NCBI GenBank assembly: GCA_964410965.1
Contig: CAYPIY010000004.1
Location: 306,220 to 370,219, forward strand
Source: JBBIRG01 sp964410965
Lineage (GTDB): Bacteria; CLD3; SB21; JBBIRG01
Direction of reading: 5' to 3'
Length of the DNA: 64,000 nucleotides
Shown: piece after piece, positions 43,734-51,977 of the stretch
How the letters are laid out: every line of letters begins with the position of its first letter
How positions within the stretch are numbered: the stretch's first letter is position 1
The notes under the pieces: generated by a model
Databases searched by the model: none
What the model saw: only the letters and a program-made list of their open reading frames with translations
Told to the model about the DNA's origin: nothing
Program-made: the position numbers and the translations under genes

Positions 43734-46700
43734 CTTTTTGTTTTATTGTAGAGCTTCCATTTACTTTTTGGTTGATAATTCCATATCCTAAAAATCCAGC
43801 ATCTTTTAAGTCTTGTTTGTTTCTATACTTATAGGATACATTTTCACCCGGTGTCGGTGCTTCAATTGTTATGACTCCTATAAAAGCACCTGTTTGATCA
43901 TCTGTTAACACTTGATCAACCATAGAAACATGGCCTTTAAAAAGAACAGCATCACCAGTTTTAACATTTTTAGATTCCATGTTTTTATCAAACTGAAGAA
44001 AATCTTTACCGTCTTCACCAACAAAATTTCCTTGATTTGTACTAAATGCCTTTACTAGATTACCAACACCTGTATTCATGGCATCGAAATCAAATGGAGC
44101 GTCTGGATTTGCGTTAAATCCGGCAACAAAAAGGCCTGAACAATCAATTCCATAGCTGGCAGAAACTCCATCGATCATATGACCATAATTATCCATTGCT
44201 CCTAATGGTAAATCATATCCATATGGAATAGTATTACTCATTTCCACGGCATCTTTTGCAGTTCCAGTTAACTCTCCTGAGGTTGTTCCGATAAGTGTTG
44301 GATTCTTTCCTCCATATTCGTAAGCAGTATATAAATATTCTCCGGCTTTGTTAACCATATCACTACCCGATAATCCATTTGGATCAGCTACTCTCATCGG
44401 ACTGTTGTAACAATATGTATATGGTGACATGCTCGGGAATTTACCGCCTAACGGATCAACAACAACCCACCTCCCAATCTCAGCATTATAATACCTCGCC
44501 CCGAAGTAATCCAATCCGATCTCTATATCCCGTTCTTTGCCTGTAAACTGCTCCTTCGGTTCGTTGCTGGTACTGCTTCCGCGGGATTCCTTCCCAAACG
44601 GATAGTAATCGCTCCAGGAGTCCACGTTTCCTGTTTCTGTAAGCACGACACGAATGGAACCCAGATGGTCGGCAAGATAATAATAGCGTTTGTCCCCATA
44701 ACCCTGAGCCTGTCCAACCGCTAACAGCGAACCGCCTGCGTCAAGTCTCGACGTACTGCGCAGCTCTGCAGTATCTTTCGCGGTTACAGTCCAGTTGGTA
44801 CTTCCGGTGTTCAGCACGGCTTTATTCAGGAACGGTTTCAGTTTCCCGATCAACCCGTTTCCATAAATGTTATAATGATCCAATTGTCCGTTCCGGTATT
44901 CCGCCAAAACATTACTGCCGTTGCGTATGTAAATACATTGTTCCAATGTAGCTTCGTTTTTCTTTATTGTTTTCTTCGTCCGTTGTCCACCCGCATCGTA
45001 AGCATATTCGATAACCGTATCGTTGGTTGTTACCTTAACCGGCATATTTCTATAATCATAATTAAATGTCCCGCGCAGACTGTCCGTAATCATATTTCCG
45101 TTATTATCATACGTGAATACATCCGTTAATCCATGCCGGACTTTCAATAAGCGGTTCGGCTTACCGGCATCATATTGATAGTTAATGGAATTTTGCGTGC
45201 CTCTTGTCAAATTCAATATATTCCCATTGGCGTCGTAATTAATGCTCCTTTCGGAATATACATGATTCGTTGTCCAGGTGCAAGTACCGGAAAATTCCTT
45301 AAACACCGCGTCTTTGAGGCGGTTGGCTCCGTCGTACGTAAACGCGTATCCGTCTAATCCTTGTCCGTTGCCCGCGGTCTGCCACATCACCCAGCGGATA
45401 TTGCCGTTATACTGAGGCGTCGTTCCCGAGCCGATGTCGCAACTGTTATCATCATAACCCAGATTCATCGCGAATTTATCCGTGCCCATACTCGCTACGT
45501 CGTTAATGGATTTCAGCCAGTCCCTGATCGTATAACTGTAATCCACGGACTGTATGTTATTTCCCAATTGCATTTTTTTCACCTTACCGCCGTAATTGTC
45601 GTCGTAGTCGTACACGGCTTCGCGCTTGGCGGTAAAGAAATTATTCGTCCGGTTCGTGAATACGGTATCTAATCGTCCCACCGCGTCATACTTGAACCAT
45701 TGATACAGGCTCTCGTTCGCGTCCTGCGGCTGATAGGTTTGCTTGAGTAATTTCCCCGCCGCGTCATAAATGTACTGAAATTTTTTGACGGACGCAAGTT
45801 CGGGAATATACGTCCACTTCGTTTTCACTCTTCCGTACGCGTCGTACGTATAAGCCTCCTCCGTCCAGGTATTCGTATTCGGGTCGAGGATCTTCGAGCG
45901 TGTCAGCCGCGTTTTGGAGCAACTGCCGGAAGTGTCAGCCCCCGAAAGCGGTATCAGCCAGCCGGAGCCGTAGGAATCGTAGCGGTTAATGAGCGTAGGA
46001 ATGGCGCCGTGAGAAGCCAATGGAAAATTCGTGGTCCGGTCAGCATTGCCTTGTTCCGTACAAGTCGTTAAGGAATAGTTTTGAATGTCGGAGAAATAGG
46101 TCGTATCATAGTAATAGGTTCCGGTTTCATCTTCCGTAAAATCCCCGGATTTGATCTCTTGCGGAATTTCATCCCCGGGCATCAGCGAACAATCAATGGA
46201 TATTTCGAAAGTGTCTCTTTTTTTGATTTGCCCGTTGGGGAGAATTAAGGTCTGTATAATTCTCATAAAACACGACGTATCACTCCAGGTTTCCGTAATG
46301 CACTGATTATAATAAACCGGCCTGATGCTGTCCTGCAGGCGGTTTTTATTATAATCGCCCGTGAATTCACCTTGTTCCGTGACCCGCCCGAATGCATCAT
46401 ATTTGTAATAGGTCCAGCGGCATTGCTGATTCATGAAATTGAAATAAGGTTCATGTTTGGCGTCTTTCACAAACCGCAATTGTCCAAGCCGGTCATACAC
46501 ATATTCTGTTTTTCCCTCATCCGCCGACCATTTATCCGTCAGTTGATTTAGGCTGTTATACCTGTAATGTGTCACCAGTGCGGAATCAAGCGTACCTTTC
46601 CGGATACTGTCGCGCACCGCTAACGGGGGAATGGATTTAAGAAGATTTCCTAACCCGTCATACCGAAATTCCGTGACCAAACTGCTGTCGGCGGAATAGA

Positions 46701-47358
46701 CCAATTCTTGCTTCACTGTCCGGTTCAGAAGATCTTTATAGGTCTTGCTGACCTTACCATTTTCATCGGTTTGTACGGTCATGAATAATCGGTTCAGGCT
46801 GTCGGTGCCGTATTGGTATTGCAGATAATGATAGTTATTATGGAAAACGGCCCCATAAGGCCGAACCTGGCTGACCCGGTCGAAAGGATCTCCCGTATTG
46901 TAAACGGTGCGCTCGAACGGAAAGGCGTCACCGTAAACTTGTTTTAAAAGCGCGTTATTGTCCGTAATGCCGTTTGTGACGCTGAATCCGCTTCCGGTCA
47001 GTAACGCCGGGCTGACGAGGTTATAGTCCCCCGCACGGGATGATTTGACCGGTTTGGTTACGGCTTCCTTCCTGCCTTTGAAATCGTAGTAGGACTGAAT
47101 CAGAATGACTGAGTCCGTTCCGTTCTGAACCTGGCTCTGGTTATCTCGGGCCATACCGTCCTGGTAAGTGATTTGGGTCTGGGATTGATCGGTGACAAAC
47201 ATCCTCAGTCCCGCCGTATCCGTCAATGGCGCGTACGTTTTGACCTTAATATAATTCCACGTTGACGTCTGCGCGTATCCCCGGTCAGGGCTGACCCATT
47301 GAATCAGCGCGAACAAGACAACGGTTAAATAATATGTCTTCGGACGTATCATAATCAT
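43711..47358 (-). CDS. Full-length exported Rhs protein with NlpC/P60-type tip (B2)
   Basis: About 1215 residues. A signal peptide (TYYLTVVLFALIQW, cleavage near GYAQ) is followed by a DUF6443-like start (ITYQDGMARDNQSQ), many YD repeats (FRYDGLGNL, EYVYDRLGQL, YTYDAYGRV), the Rhs core (YYLADHLGSIRVVL, GARYYNAEIGRW) and its end PYTYCYNSPMRVADPNG. The last 220 residues are an NlpC/P60-type cysteine peptidase: YGIDCSGLF with the nucleophile and GDAVLFKGHVSMV with the His. Such domains cut peptidoglycan stem peptides. ATG 47358 with AGGGG five bases upstream is preferred; the frame is also open to a GTG at 47373. Large parts of the first half are identical to B1. Confidence 0.88.
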   Translation of the reverse strand: MIMIRPKTYYLTVVLFALIQWVSPDRGYAQTSTWNYIKVKTYAPLTDTAGLRMFVTDQSQTQITYQDGMARDNQSQVQNGTDSVILIQSYYDFKGRKEAVTKPVKSSRAGDYNLVSPALLTGSGFSVTNGITDNNALLKQVYGDAFPFERTVYNTGDPFDRVSQVRPYGAVFHNNYHYLQYQYGTDSLNRLFMTVQTDENGKVSKTYKDLLNRTVKQELVYSADSSLVTEFRYDGLGNLLKSIPPLAVRDSIRKGTLDSALVTHYRYNSLNQLTDKWSADEGKTEYVYDRLGQLRFVKDAKHEPYFNFMNQQCRWTYYKYDAFGRVTEQGEFTGDYNKNRLQDSIRPVYYNQCITETWSDTSCFMRIIQTLILPNGQIKKRDTFEISIDCSLMPGDEIPQEIKSGDFTEDETGTYYYDTTYFSDIQNYSLTTCTEQGNADRTTNFPLASHGAIPTLINRYDSYGSGWLIPLSGADTSGSCSKTRLTRSKILDPNTNTWTEEAYTYDAYGRVKTKWTYIPELASVKKFQYIYDAAGKLLKQTYQPQDANESLYQWFKYDAVGRLDTVFTNRTNNFFTAKREAVYDYDDNYGGKVKKMQLGNNIQSVDYSYTIRDWLKSINDVASMGTDKFAMNLGYDDNSCDIGSGTTPQYNGNIRWVMWQTAGNGQGLDGYAFTYDGANRLKDAVFKEFSGTCTWTTNHVYSERSINYDANGNILNLTRGTQNSINYQYDAGKPNRLLKVRHGLTDVFTYDNNGNMITDSLRGTFNYDYRNMPVKVTTNDTVIEYAYDAGGQRTKKTIKKNEATLEQCIYIRNGSNVLAEYRNGQLDHYNIYGNGLIGKLKPFLNKAVLNTGSTNWTVTAKDTAELRSTSRLDAGGSLLAVGQAQGYGDKRYYYLADHLGSIRVVLTETGNVDSWSDYYPFGKESRGSSTSNEPKEQFTGKERDIEIGLDYFGARYYNAEIGRWVVVDPLGGKFPSMSPYTYCYNSPMRVADPNGLSGSDMVNKAGEYLYTAYEYGGKNPTLIGTTSGELTGTAKDAVEMSNTIPYGYDLPLGAMDNYGHMIDGVSASYGIDCSGLFVAGFNANPDAPFDFDAMNTGVGNLVKAFSTNQGNFVGEDGKDFLQFDKNMESKNVKTGDAVLFKGHVSMVDQVLTDDQTGAFIGVITIEAPTPGENVSYKYRNKQDLKDAGFLGYGIINQKVNGSSTIKQKDEEEKKQ
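45464..46500. repeat. 1037-bp block identical to 50069-51105 (B2 copy)
   Basis: Constant offset 4605 with no differences seen by eye; the flanking Rhs sequence differs by several percent at both ends. A second near-identical block covers about 46937-47330 (B1 51542-51935). Confidence 0.85.
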
Positions 47359-47372
47359 GTTTCCCCTGTTCA

Positions 47373-47546
47373 CTATGGCTGTAGAAAATAATGATAATCG
47401 GCTTCTTTGAGCAATTCCTGGTAAGGCCCTTTGGCGCGGATCAGCCGTCCGAAGCCGTCATATTCAAATGAAGCGGTTTTGCCGTTTTCGTCGGTGATTT
47501 GTTGTATAAGCAGGAGAGGATTGTACGTAAAGGACCGGGAATATCC
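47373..47546 (-). pseudogene. 3' remnant of the SpvB-like gene A
   Basis: The last 57 codons of gene A are repeated here: RSFTYNPLLLIQQITDENGK to the end KEADYHYFLQP, with four or five changes relative to 51978-52151 (for example GPYQ for GPFQ). Homology stops at about 47546, where unrelated sequence and a palindromic element begin. It shows that B2 arose by duplication of an A-B unit (offset 4605), with most of A deleted. Confidence 0.85.
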
Positions 47547-47565
47547 GCTCTGCTGTGTCCCGATT

Positions 47566-47705
47566 GTTCCGACTCGTCGGGACGTATCGGGATTGCGCCT
47601 AAGAGACAAGTTAAATTTGATCTTTTAGGGGATTGAGCTTGTCCCGAGGCCGCCGTAGGCGGATCGAGGGATATAGCACCACTTAGGCGAAGAAGGGCGG
47701 AGGGA
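47566..47705. repeat. Palindromic element, copy 2
   Basis: Contains both exact 18-base arms TTGCGCCTAAGAGACAAG (47593-47610) and TAGCACCACTTAGGCGAA (47674-47691) found at 33248-33314, with CGCCTAAG/CTTAGGCG as inverted core, then GAAGGGCGGAGG. The interior differs completely and has its own inverted pair GCCGCCGTAGGCGG. The left flank CGACTCGTCGGGACGTATCG resembles the hairpin region at 57086-57199. It sits at the border between immunity gene I1 and the truncated copy of A. Confidence 0.82.
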
Positions 47706-47741
47706 ATAATTAGATTTATTTCAATGAGTGTTTTCTTTTTA

Positions 47742-48440
47742 CTACAAATTAATTTTTTTTTCTGCCACCCGTCCAAAACTCTTTGAATTCATTTGTAGCT
47801 TATGCTTTTCATATTTAAATATAATTTCATATAGATACCCTGAATAATTATTGACACAATAGTACTCTCCTGTTAAAGTATCATTTTCTTTAAATATTTT
47901 TCTCTTCTTTACGATATTTATAAAATCGTTATATGTTTCAATTGGATCATTAATATCGCTTGTACTGTCAATAATGTATAAATCTGTAAGTTCTATAATG
48001 CTTTTTGTTAAAAGTTCAAAGTCTTTCATTTTTAAAGACGGTTCGTAGAATAAAAAGTTACTGATCTGATTTACAAAATTAGAATCTAAACCTGTCATAA
48101 GATTGTTTTTTATATTAAGCGTTCCTTGACATTTATTTGATATAAATACAATTTTTTCAGTTATAGGCTCGGAATTCCATTTGACACTATAAAATTTTAC
48201 ATTTTTTAATGGCAACTTTATTATTCCATCAAAAATCAGCATTTTCTTGATCTCTTCAATCGATACACTTTTCTTAAGAGTAACATCATAAATAGAAGAA
48301 ATTAAGCCATATAAAGAATCAGCAGCAATAGAAATAGCGGTATCTTTATGCTCATCATGAGAAACACTTTTCTCAAAAGTACAATTACAAAATACACCTA
48401 ATATGATACTAGAAAATATTATTTTTATGTTATTTTTCAT
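47742..48440 (-). CDS. Putative exported immunity protein for tip B1 (I1)
   Basis: A 232-residue protein with a hydrophobic N-terminal export segment (KIIFSSIILGVFCNC; Cys residues at the likely processing site). No family recognised, but a decayed homologue (I5) lies at 33348-34044 behind a decayed copy of the same toxin tip, which supports toxin-immunity pairing. The ATG at 48440 is conserved between both copies and is preferred to upstream TTG 48470 or ATG 48455. It overlaps the end of B1 by 11 bp. Confidence 0.75.
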   Translation of the reverse strand: MKNNIKIIFSSIILGVFCNCTFEKSVSHDEHKDTAISIAADSLYGLISSIYDVTLKKSVSIEEIKKMLIFDGIIKLPLKNVKFYSVKWNSEPITEKIVFISNKCQGTLNIKNNLMTGLDSNFVNQISNFLFYEPSLKMKDFELLTKSIIELTDLYIIDSTSDINDPIETYNDFINIVKKRKIFKENDTLTGEYYCVNNYSGYLYEIIFKYEKHKLQMNSKSFGRVAEKKINL

Positions 48441-51400
48441 CTTTCTTTTCTTCATCTCTAGGTTTATCAACTTTTTTTGGTTTATTTAAAAATTCATTTA
48501 AGATATATGACTTCTGCTTATCGCTAATTTTTTGGTCCTTTTTATTTAATTCTTTTATCGTAACACCGCCTTGGCTTTTGGGATAAATTAAAGTATTTTT
48601 TTCACCGTGTTCTTTATGTGTCAATCCCATACCATGTAGTCCTTCATGTGTGGTTGAATTACCGAGTCCAATATTCGTTGCTCCTTCAGTCTTTATTGAT
48701 ACGTCAGCAATCCCAGCAGGGCTACCTTCTGGTGTTTTACCGGCAACAGTTCCTTCGCTTGTCGAAGTCTCTTTCATTTTTTTAATTGTTGGATGATCAC
48801 CATCAAGTAAACTTACGGATACATCAGTAGGATCCAGTTCAGGGATAAAAGAAACAGCTTTAACTCTCATTGGTATACCGTTTTCATCTAGAACATATTG
48901 TACTTGAGCTGTTATTTCATCCAAATCTGAACTTTCAATATTCGATGAAACATTCAGTATATAAAAAGTTGAATCAAGTCCCGTAGCATCAATCAGAGAT
49001 ATTGGATTATTAAAAACATAATGGTAAGGATTAATATTCGGATATTTATCTTTTAATGGATCAAGAGTTAACCATCTTCCCAAATCATAATTATAATACC
49101 TCGCGCCGAAGTAATCTAATCCGATTTCAATATCCCGTTCTTTGCCTGTGAACTGCTCCTTCGGTTCATTGCTGGTACTGCTTCCGCGGGATTCTTTACC
49201 AAACGGATAGTAATCTGACCAGCTTTCGACATTACCATCCTCTTTAAGCAGGACTCTGATTGAACCCAGATGGTCGGAGAGATAATAATAGCGTTTATCC
49301 GAAGTTGTTGGCGATAAACCTACATCAATTCGCGATGTAGCGTCTATCCTCGAATTACCGGTAATATACACTGTATCTTTCGCCTGAACATTCGAATTGA
49401 TAATATTCTGATTATTAATCTTCACCGTATTCGGCAGAGGTACTAATTTTCCAATTAATCCGTTACCATAAATGTTATAATGATCAAGAGTCGAATTTCT
49501 ATATTCCGCTAAAACATTTGCACCATTACGAATATATATCGATTGATCGATTACATTTCCATTCTTCTTCATCATCTTTTTTATTCTCTGTCCACCTGCA
49601 TCATACGCGTATTCAATAGTGGTGTCACTGCGGGTGACTTTAACCGGCATATTCCGGTAATCGTAATTAAATGATCCTCTCAAACTATCTGTGATCATAT
49701 TGCCATTGTTGTCATACGTGAACACATCAGTCAATCCATGCCGAACGGCCAGCAAACGGTTCGGCTTGTTGGCATCATATTGATAATTAATTGAATTTTG
49801 CGTGCCTCTGGTCAACGTCTGAATATTCCCATTGGCGTCGTAATTAATGCTCCTTTCGGAATATACATGATTCGTTGTCCAGGTGCAAGTACCGGAAAAT
49901 TCCTTAAACACCGCGTCTTTCAGGCGGTTGGCTCCGTCGTACATAAAAGCGTATCCGTCCACTCCCTGCCCGTTGCCGGCCACTTGCCACATCACCCAGC
50001 GGATATTGCCATTATACTGTGCCGTCGTTCCCGCGCCGATGTCGCAACTGTTATCCTCATATCCAAGTTTCATCGCGAATTTATCCGTGCCCATACTCGC
50101 TACGTCGTTAATGGATTTCAGCCAGTCCCTGATCGTATAACTGTAATCCACGGACTGTATGTTATTTCCCAATTGCATTTTTTTCACCTTACCGCCGTAA
50201 TTGTCGTCGTAGTCGTACACGGCTTCGCGCTTGGCGGTAAAGAAATTATTCGTCCGGTTCGTGAATACGGTATCTAATCGTCCCACCGCGTCATACTTGA
50301 ACCATTGATACAGGCTCTCGTTCGCGTCCTGCGGCTGATAGGTTTGCTTGAGTAATTTCCCCGCCGCGTCATAAATGTACTGAAATTTTTTGACGGACGC
50401 AAGTTCGGGAATATACGTCCACTTCGTTTTCACTCTTCCGTACGCGTCGTACGTATAAGCCTCCTCCGTCCAGGTATTCGTATTCGGGTCGAGGATCTTC
50501 GAGCGTGTCAGCCGCGTTTTGGAGCAACTGCCGGAAGTGTCAGCCCCCGAAAGCGGTATCAGCCAGCCGGAGCCGTAGGAATCGTAGCGGTTAATGAGCG
50601 TAGGAATGGCGCCGTGAGAAGCCAATGGAAAATTCGTGGTCCGGTCAGCATTGCCTTGTTCCGTACAAGTCGTTAAGGAATAGTTTTGAATGTCGGAGAA
50701 ATAGGTCGTATCATAGTAATAGGTTCCGGTTTCATCTTCCGTAAAATCCCCGGATTTGATCTCTTGCGGAATTTCATCCCCGGGCATCAGCGAACAATCA
50801 ATGGATATTTCGAAAGTGTCTCTTTTTTTGATTTGCCCGTTGGGGAGAATTAAGGTCTGTATAATTCTCATAAAACACGACGTATCACTCCAGGTTTCCG
50901 TAATGCACTGATTATAATAAACCGGCCTGATGCTGTCCTGCAGGCGGTTTTTATTATAATCGCCCGTGAATTCACCTTGTTCCGTGACCCGCCCGAATGC
51001 ATCATATTTGTAATAGGTCCAGCGGCATTGCTGATTCATGAAATTGAAATAAGGTTCATGTTTGGCGTCTTTCACAAACCGCAATTGTCCAAGCCGGTCA
51101 TACACGTATTCGGTTTTTCCCTCATCCGCCGACCATTTATCCGTCAGCTGATTAAGGCTGTTATACCTGTAATGCGTTACCAGCGTGGAATCAAGTATTC
51201 CTTTCCGGATGCTGTCGCGAACGGCCAACGGCGGGATTGATTTGATAAGATTTCCTAAACCGTCATACCGGAATTCCGTCACAAGGCTGCTGTCGGCGGA
51301 ATACACCAGTTCCTGCCGGACGGTACGATTATGGAAATCTTTACAGGTTTTGCTGACTCTTCCGTTTTCATCCGTTAGCGTGGTCACGAATAATCGTTTT

Positions 51401-51957
51401 AAGCTGTCGGTACCGTATTGGTACTGCAGATAATGATTATTATTATGGAAAACGGCACCGTAGGGACGTACCTGGCTTACCCGGTCTAAGGGATCGCCTG
51501 CATTATAAAGGGTACGCTCAAACGCAAAAGCGTCACCGTATACTTGTTTTAAAAGCGCGTTATTGTCCGTAATGCCGTTTGTGACGCTGAATCCGCTTCC
51601 GGTCAGTAACGCCGGGCTGACGAGGTTATAGTCCCCCGCACGGGATGATTTGACCGGTTTGGTTACGGCTTCCTTCCTGCCTTTGAAATCGTAGTAGGAC
51701 TGAATCAGAATGACTGAGTCCGTTCCGTTCTGAACCTGGCTCTGGTTATCTCGGGCCATACCGTCCTGGTAAGTGATTTGGGTCTGGGATTGATCGGTGA
51801 CAAACATCCTCAGTCCCGCCGTATCCGTCAATGGCGCGTACGTTTTGACCTTAATATAATTCCACGTTGACGTCTGCGCGTATCCCCGGTCAGGGCTGAC
51901 CCATTGAATCAGCGCGAGCAAGACAACGGTTAAATAATATGTCATCGGACGTTTCAT
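48430..51957 (-). CDS. Full-length exported Rhs protein with metzincin-type tip (B1)
   Basis: 1175 residues with signal peptide (TYYLTVVLLALIQW, cleavage near GYAQ), DUF6443-like N-terminus, about 700 residues of YD repeats, and the Rhs core (YYLSDHLGSIRVLL, GLDYFGARYYNYDLGRW, NPYHYVFNNPISLIDATGLD). The variable tip (about the last 190 residues) carries THEGLHGMGLTHKEHG: a perfect HExxHxxGxxH zinc site of metzincin proteases, followed by a highly charged tail (KKVDKPRDEEKKDEK). Rhs repeats form a cage around the toxin in known homologues. The gene starts 20 bases after A ends, suggesting co-expression with A. Confidence 0.88.
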   Translation of the reverse strand: MKRPMTYYLTVVLLALIQWVSPDRGYAQTSTWNYIKVKTYAPLTDTAGLRMFVTDQSQTQITYQDGMARDNQSQVQNGTDSVILIQSYYDFKGRKEAVTKPVKSSRAGDYNLVSPALLTGSGFSVTNGITDNNALLKQVYGDAFAFERTLYNAGDPLDRVSQVRPYGAVFHNNNHYLQYQYGTDSLKRLFVTTLTDENGRVSKTCKDFHNRTVRQELVYSADSSLVTEFRYDGLGNLIKSIPPLAVRDSIRKGILDSTLVTHYRYNSLNQLTDKWSADEGKTEYVYDRLGQLRFVKDAKHEPYFNFMNQQCRWTYYKYDAFGRVTEQGEFTGDYNKNRLQDSIRPVYYNQCITETWSDTSCFMRIIQTLILPNGQIKKRDTFEISIDCSLMPGDEIPQEIKSGDFTEDETGTYYYDTTYFSDIQNYSLTTCTEQGNADRTTNFPLASHGAIPTLINRYDSYGSGWLIPLSGADTSGSCSKTRLTRSKILDPNTNTWTEEAYTYDAYGRVKTKWTYIPELASVKKFQYIYDAAGKLLKQTYQPQDANESLYQWFKYDAVGRLDTVFTNRTNNFFTAKREAVYDYDDNYGGKVKKMQLGNNIQSVDYSYTIRDWLKSINDVASMGTDKFAMKLGYEDNSCDIGAGTTAQYNGNIRWVMWQVAGNGQGVDGYAFMYDGANRLKDAVFKEFSGTCTWTTNHVYSERSINYDANGNIQTLTRGTQNSINYQYDANKPNRLLAVRHGLTDVFTYDNNGNMITDSLRGSFNYDYRNMPVKVTRSDTTIEYAYDAGGQRIKKMMKKNGNVIDQSIYIRNGANVLAEYRNSTLDHYNIYGNGLIGKLVPLPNTVKINNQNIINSNVQAKDTVYITGNSRIDATSRIDVGLSPTTSDKRYYYLSDHLGSIRVLLKEDGNVESWSDYYPFGKESRGSSTSNEPKEQFTGKERDIEIGLDYFGARYYNYDLGRWLTLDPLKDKYPNINPYHYVFNNPISLIDATGLDSTFYILNVSSNIESSDLDEITAQVQYVLDENGIPMRVKAVSFIPELDPTDVSVSLLDGDHPTIKKMKETSTSEGTVAGKTPEGSPAGIADVSIKTEGATNIGLGNSTTHEGLHGMGLTHKEHGEKNTLIYPKSQGGVTIKELNKKDQKISDKQKSYILNEFLNKPKKVDKPRDEEKKDEK
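50069..51105. repeat. 1037-bp block identical to 45464-46500 (B1 copy)
   Basis: Copy in B1 of the block described at 45464-46500. It encodes the segment from EYVYDRLGQL to about DVASMGTDKFAM. Confidence 0.85.
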
Positions 51958-51977
51958 AATCGTGTTTCCCCGGTTAA

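Noticed and set aside
47441..47776. Minus-strand 111-residue frame overlapping the A remnant and palindromic element
   Set aside because: It is in a different frame from the recognisable A homology, starts inside I1 in another frame and has no family-like sequence.
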